Positions 62,847 to 64,000 of a DNA stretch of 64,000 nt are shown piece by piece. The stretch lies in the NCBI GenBank assembly GCA_963677415.2, contig CAXXFJ010000013.1, forward strand, positions 1 to 64,000. Direction: 5' to 3'. The notes under the pieces were generated by a model. It had not been told where the DNA came from. It saw only the letters and a list, made by a program, of their open reading frames with translations, and ran no database searches. Origin of the DNA: JAQUTK01 sp963677415 (GTDB lineage: Bacteria; Bacteroidota; Bacteroidia; Bacteroidales; JAQUTK01). Position numbers and translations under genes: made by a program. Position 1 is the first letter of the stretch. Each line of letters opens with the position of its first letter.

Positions 62847-64000
62847 ATGGAAAATAGACGGATTGAAAGTAAAAGGAGCGAATTTTTAGCGCTCAGTCCG
62901 CTTTTGTTTTTCTTGTGTCTCTATTTGGGAACATCTATCATCGCGCAAGACTTTTACAAAGTTCCCCTTACAGTAGCTTTCATGTTTTCATCCATCTATG
63001 CTATCCTTATCACGAAGGGAGTCAGTATGGAAAAGCGGATTTCTATCTTCTCCAAAGGCGCTGCCAACAGTAATATCCTACTGATGATCTGGATCTTTTT
63101 TCTTGCCGGTGCTTTTGCCTATTCGGCCAAAGAGATGGGGTCCATTGATGCAACTGTAAATCTGGCAATGCTATTATTACCGGGCAAACTACTCATGGCA
63201 GGAATGTTTCTCGCAGCCTGCTTCATCTCACTATCCATTGGAACATCGGTTGGCACCATCGTTGCTCTGACTCCTGTAGCAGTCGGTATTGCAGATAAAG
63301 CAGAAATCTTTTTACCATTCATGGTAGCCATCGTAGTAGGAGGAGCCTTTTTCGGCGACAACCTTTCTTTTATCTCAGATACAACAATTGCTGCTACCCG
63401 AACACAAGAATGTACGATGAAAGATAAATTCAAAGTGAATAGCATGATCATTCTTCCTGCTGCTATAATTGCCCTTATTATTTATCTCTTTCAGGGGCTT
63501 TCTATTGATGTGGTTCAAGAGCAACAGACCATAGAATGGGTCAAAGTTGTACCTTACCTGATTGTATTAATAACTGCCTTGATCGGAATCAATGTGATGA
63601 TCGTGCTGGCTTTGGGCATTGTCAGTACCGGAATCATCGGTATGCTAACCGGCAGCTTCAGCTTTTTCGGGTGGTTTGGATCAATGGGAAGCGGGATCCT
63701 TCAGATGAGCGAACTGATCATCATCACTCTTATGGCTGGAGGCATGCTGGAGATGGTGCGCTACAATGGAGGCATCGATTATATTATAAGCAAACTGACC
63801 CGGCATATCCGCTCTAAGCGTGGAGCCGAACTGACTATTGCTTCGCTGGTGAGCATCGCCAACCTCTGCACAGCCAACAATACCATTGCAATTATTACGA
63901 CCGGCTCGCTTGCCAAAGATATATCAAAAAAATATGGAGTCGATAGTCGTAAGTCCGCAAGCATTCTGGATACCTTCTCTTGCTTCATTCAGGGAATCAT
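62847..64000 (+). CDS. NhaC-family Na+/H+ antiporter (C-terminus beyond window)
   Basis: Starting at ATG 62847, 384 codons are visible up to the right edge. The sequence is almost all membrane segments and carries NhaC-type features: ISLSIGTSVGTIVALTPVA, VGGAFFGDNLSFISDTTIAA (half-helix with Asp pair) and LCTANNTIAIITTGSLA. It would exchange sodium and protons across the inner membrane. It begins 33 bp after tamB and is likely co-transcribed. The end is not in the window. Confidence 0.9.
   Translation, partial: MENRRIESKRSEFLALSPLLFFLCLYLGTSIIAQDFYKVPLTVAFMFSSIYAILITKGVSMEKRISIFSKGAANSNILLMIWIFFLAGAFAYSAKEMGSIDATVNLAMLLLPGKLLMAGMFLAACFISLSIGTSVGTIVALTPVAVGIADKAEIFLPFMVAIVVGGAFFGDNLSFISDTTIAATRTQECTMKDKFKVNSMIILPAAIIALIIYLFQGLSIDVVQEQQTIEWVKVVPYLIVLITALIGINVMIVLALGIVSTGIIGMLTGSFSFFGWFGSMGSGILQMSELIIITLMAGGMLEMVRYNGGIDYIISKLTRHIRSKRGAELTIASLVSIANLCTANNTIAIITTGSLAKDISKKYGVDSRKSASILDTFSCFIQGI

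Overview
The window reads as a chromosomal segment from a gut-type Bacteroides or close relative. The evidence is the Bacteroidales promoter signature (-7 box TAnnTTTG, at three sites with a -33 TTTG 19-21 bp upstream), lack of strong Shine-Dalgarno sites, short S/A/G-C lipoboxes, and marker genes typical of the phylum: lipidated TamL, the EF-G2 paralog, DUF5606, GH97 and GH125 enzymes, and short-form adenylate kinase. The species cannot be fixed from sequence alone.

Layout. 1-3.7 kb (minus strand): a partial PAP2 phosphatase, a small lipoprotein, and a PglC-like sugar-phosphate transferase with a DegT-type sugar aminotransferase. 3.8-9.5 kb (minus): hpt-adk-obg followed closely by secreted GH125 and GH97 glycosidases. 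9.5-12.8 kb: a POT peptide transporter and divergent bifunctional NAD(P)HX repair enzyme. 12.8-15.2 kb: an IS3-family element with a -1 frameshift signal, a 10-bp tandem repeat, decayed sequence and tRNA-Thr(CGT).

15.5-31.1 kb (plus) is the most unusual part: one tightly packed operon combining ABC and RND export parts. It has an ABC ATPase, a giant ABC permease with an M1-peptidase-like periplasmic part, a TolC-like gene broken by a 1-nt frameshift, a lipoprotein adaptor, a standard-length RND pump, a 1565-residue RND pump fused through extra membrane segments to a C-terminal ABC ATPase, and a short ABC-2 permease. It ends at a strong terminator.

31.1-40 kb: DUF5606, tamL, a TrmH methyltransferase, a recR-membrane protein-GNAT-M24 peptidase operon, and fusA2, an EF-G paralog whose catalytic switch II histidine is replaced. 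40.3-62.8 kb is largely about plant cell wall sugars, especially pectin. It holds a GH127-like lipoprotein, a PL11 rhamnogalacturonan lyase with autotransporter-type repeats and a T9SS-like tail, aldA-lutABC (lactaldehyde to lactate to pyruvate, expected from rhamnose or fucose), and an esterase-uxaB-uxaA operon for galacturonate. tpx and an acyl-CoA synthetase lie between. tamB (start codon unclear) and a partial NhaC antiporter end the window.
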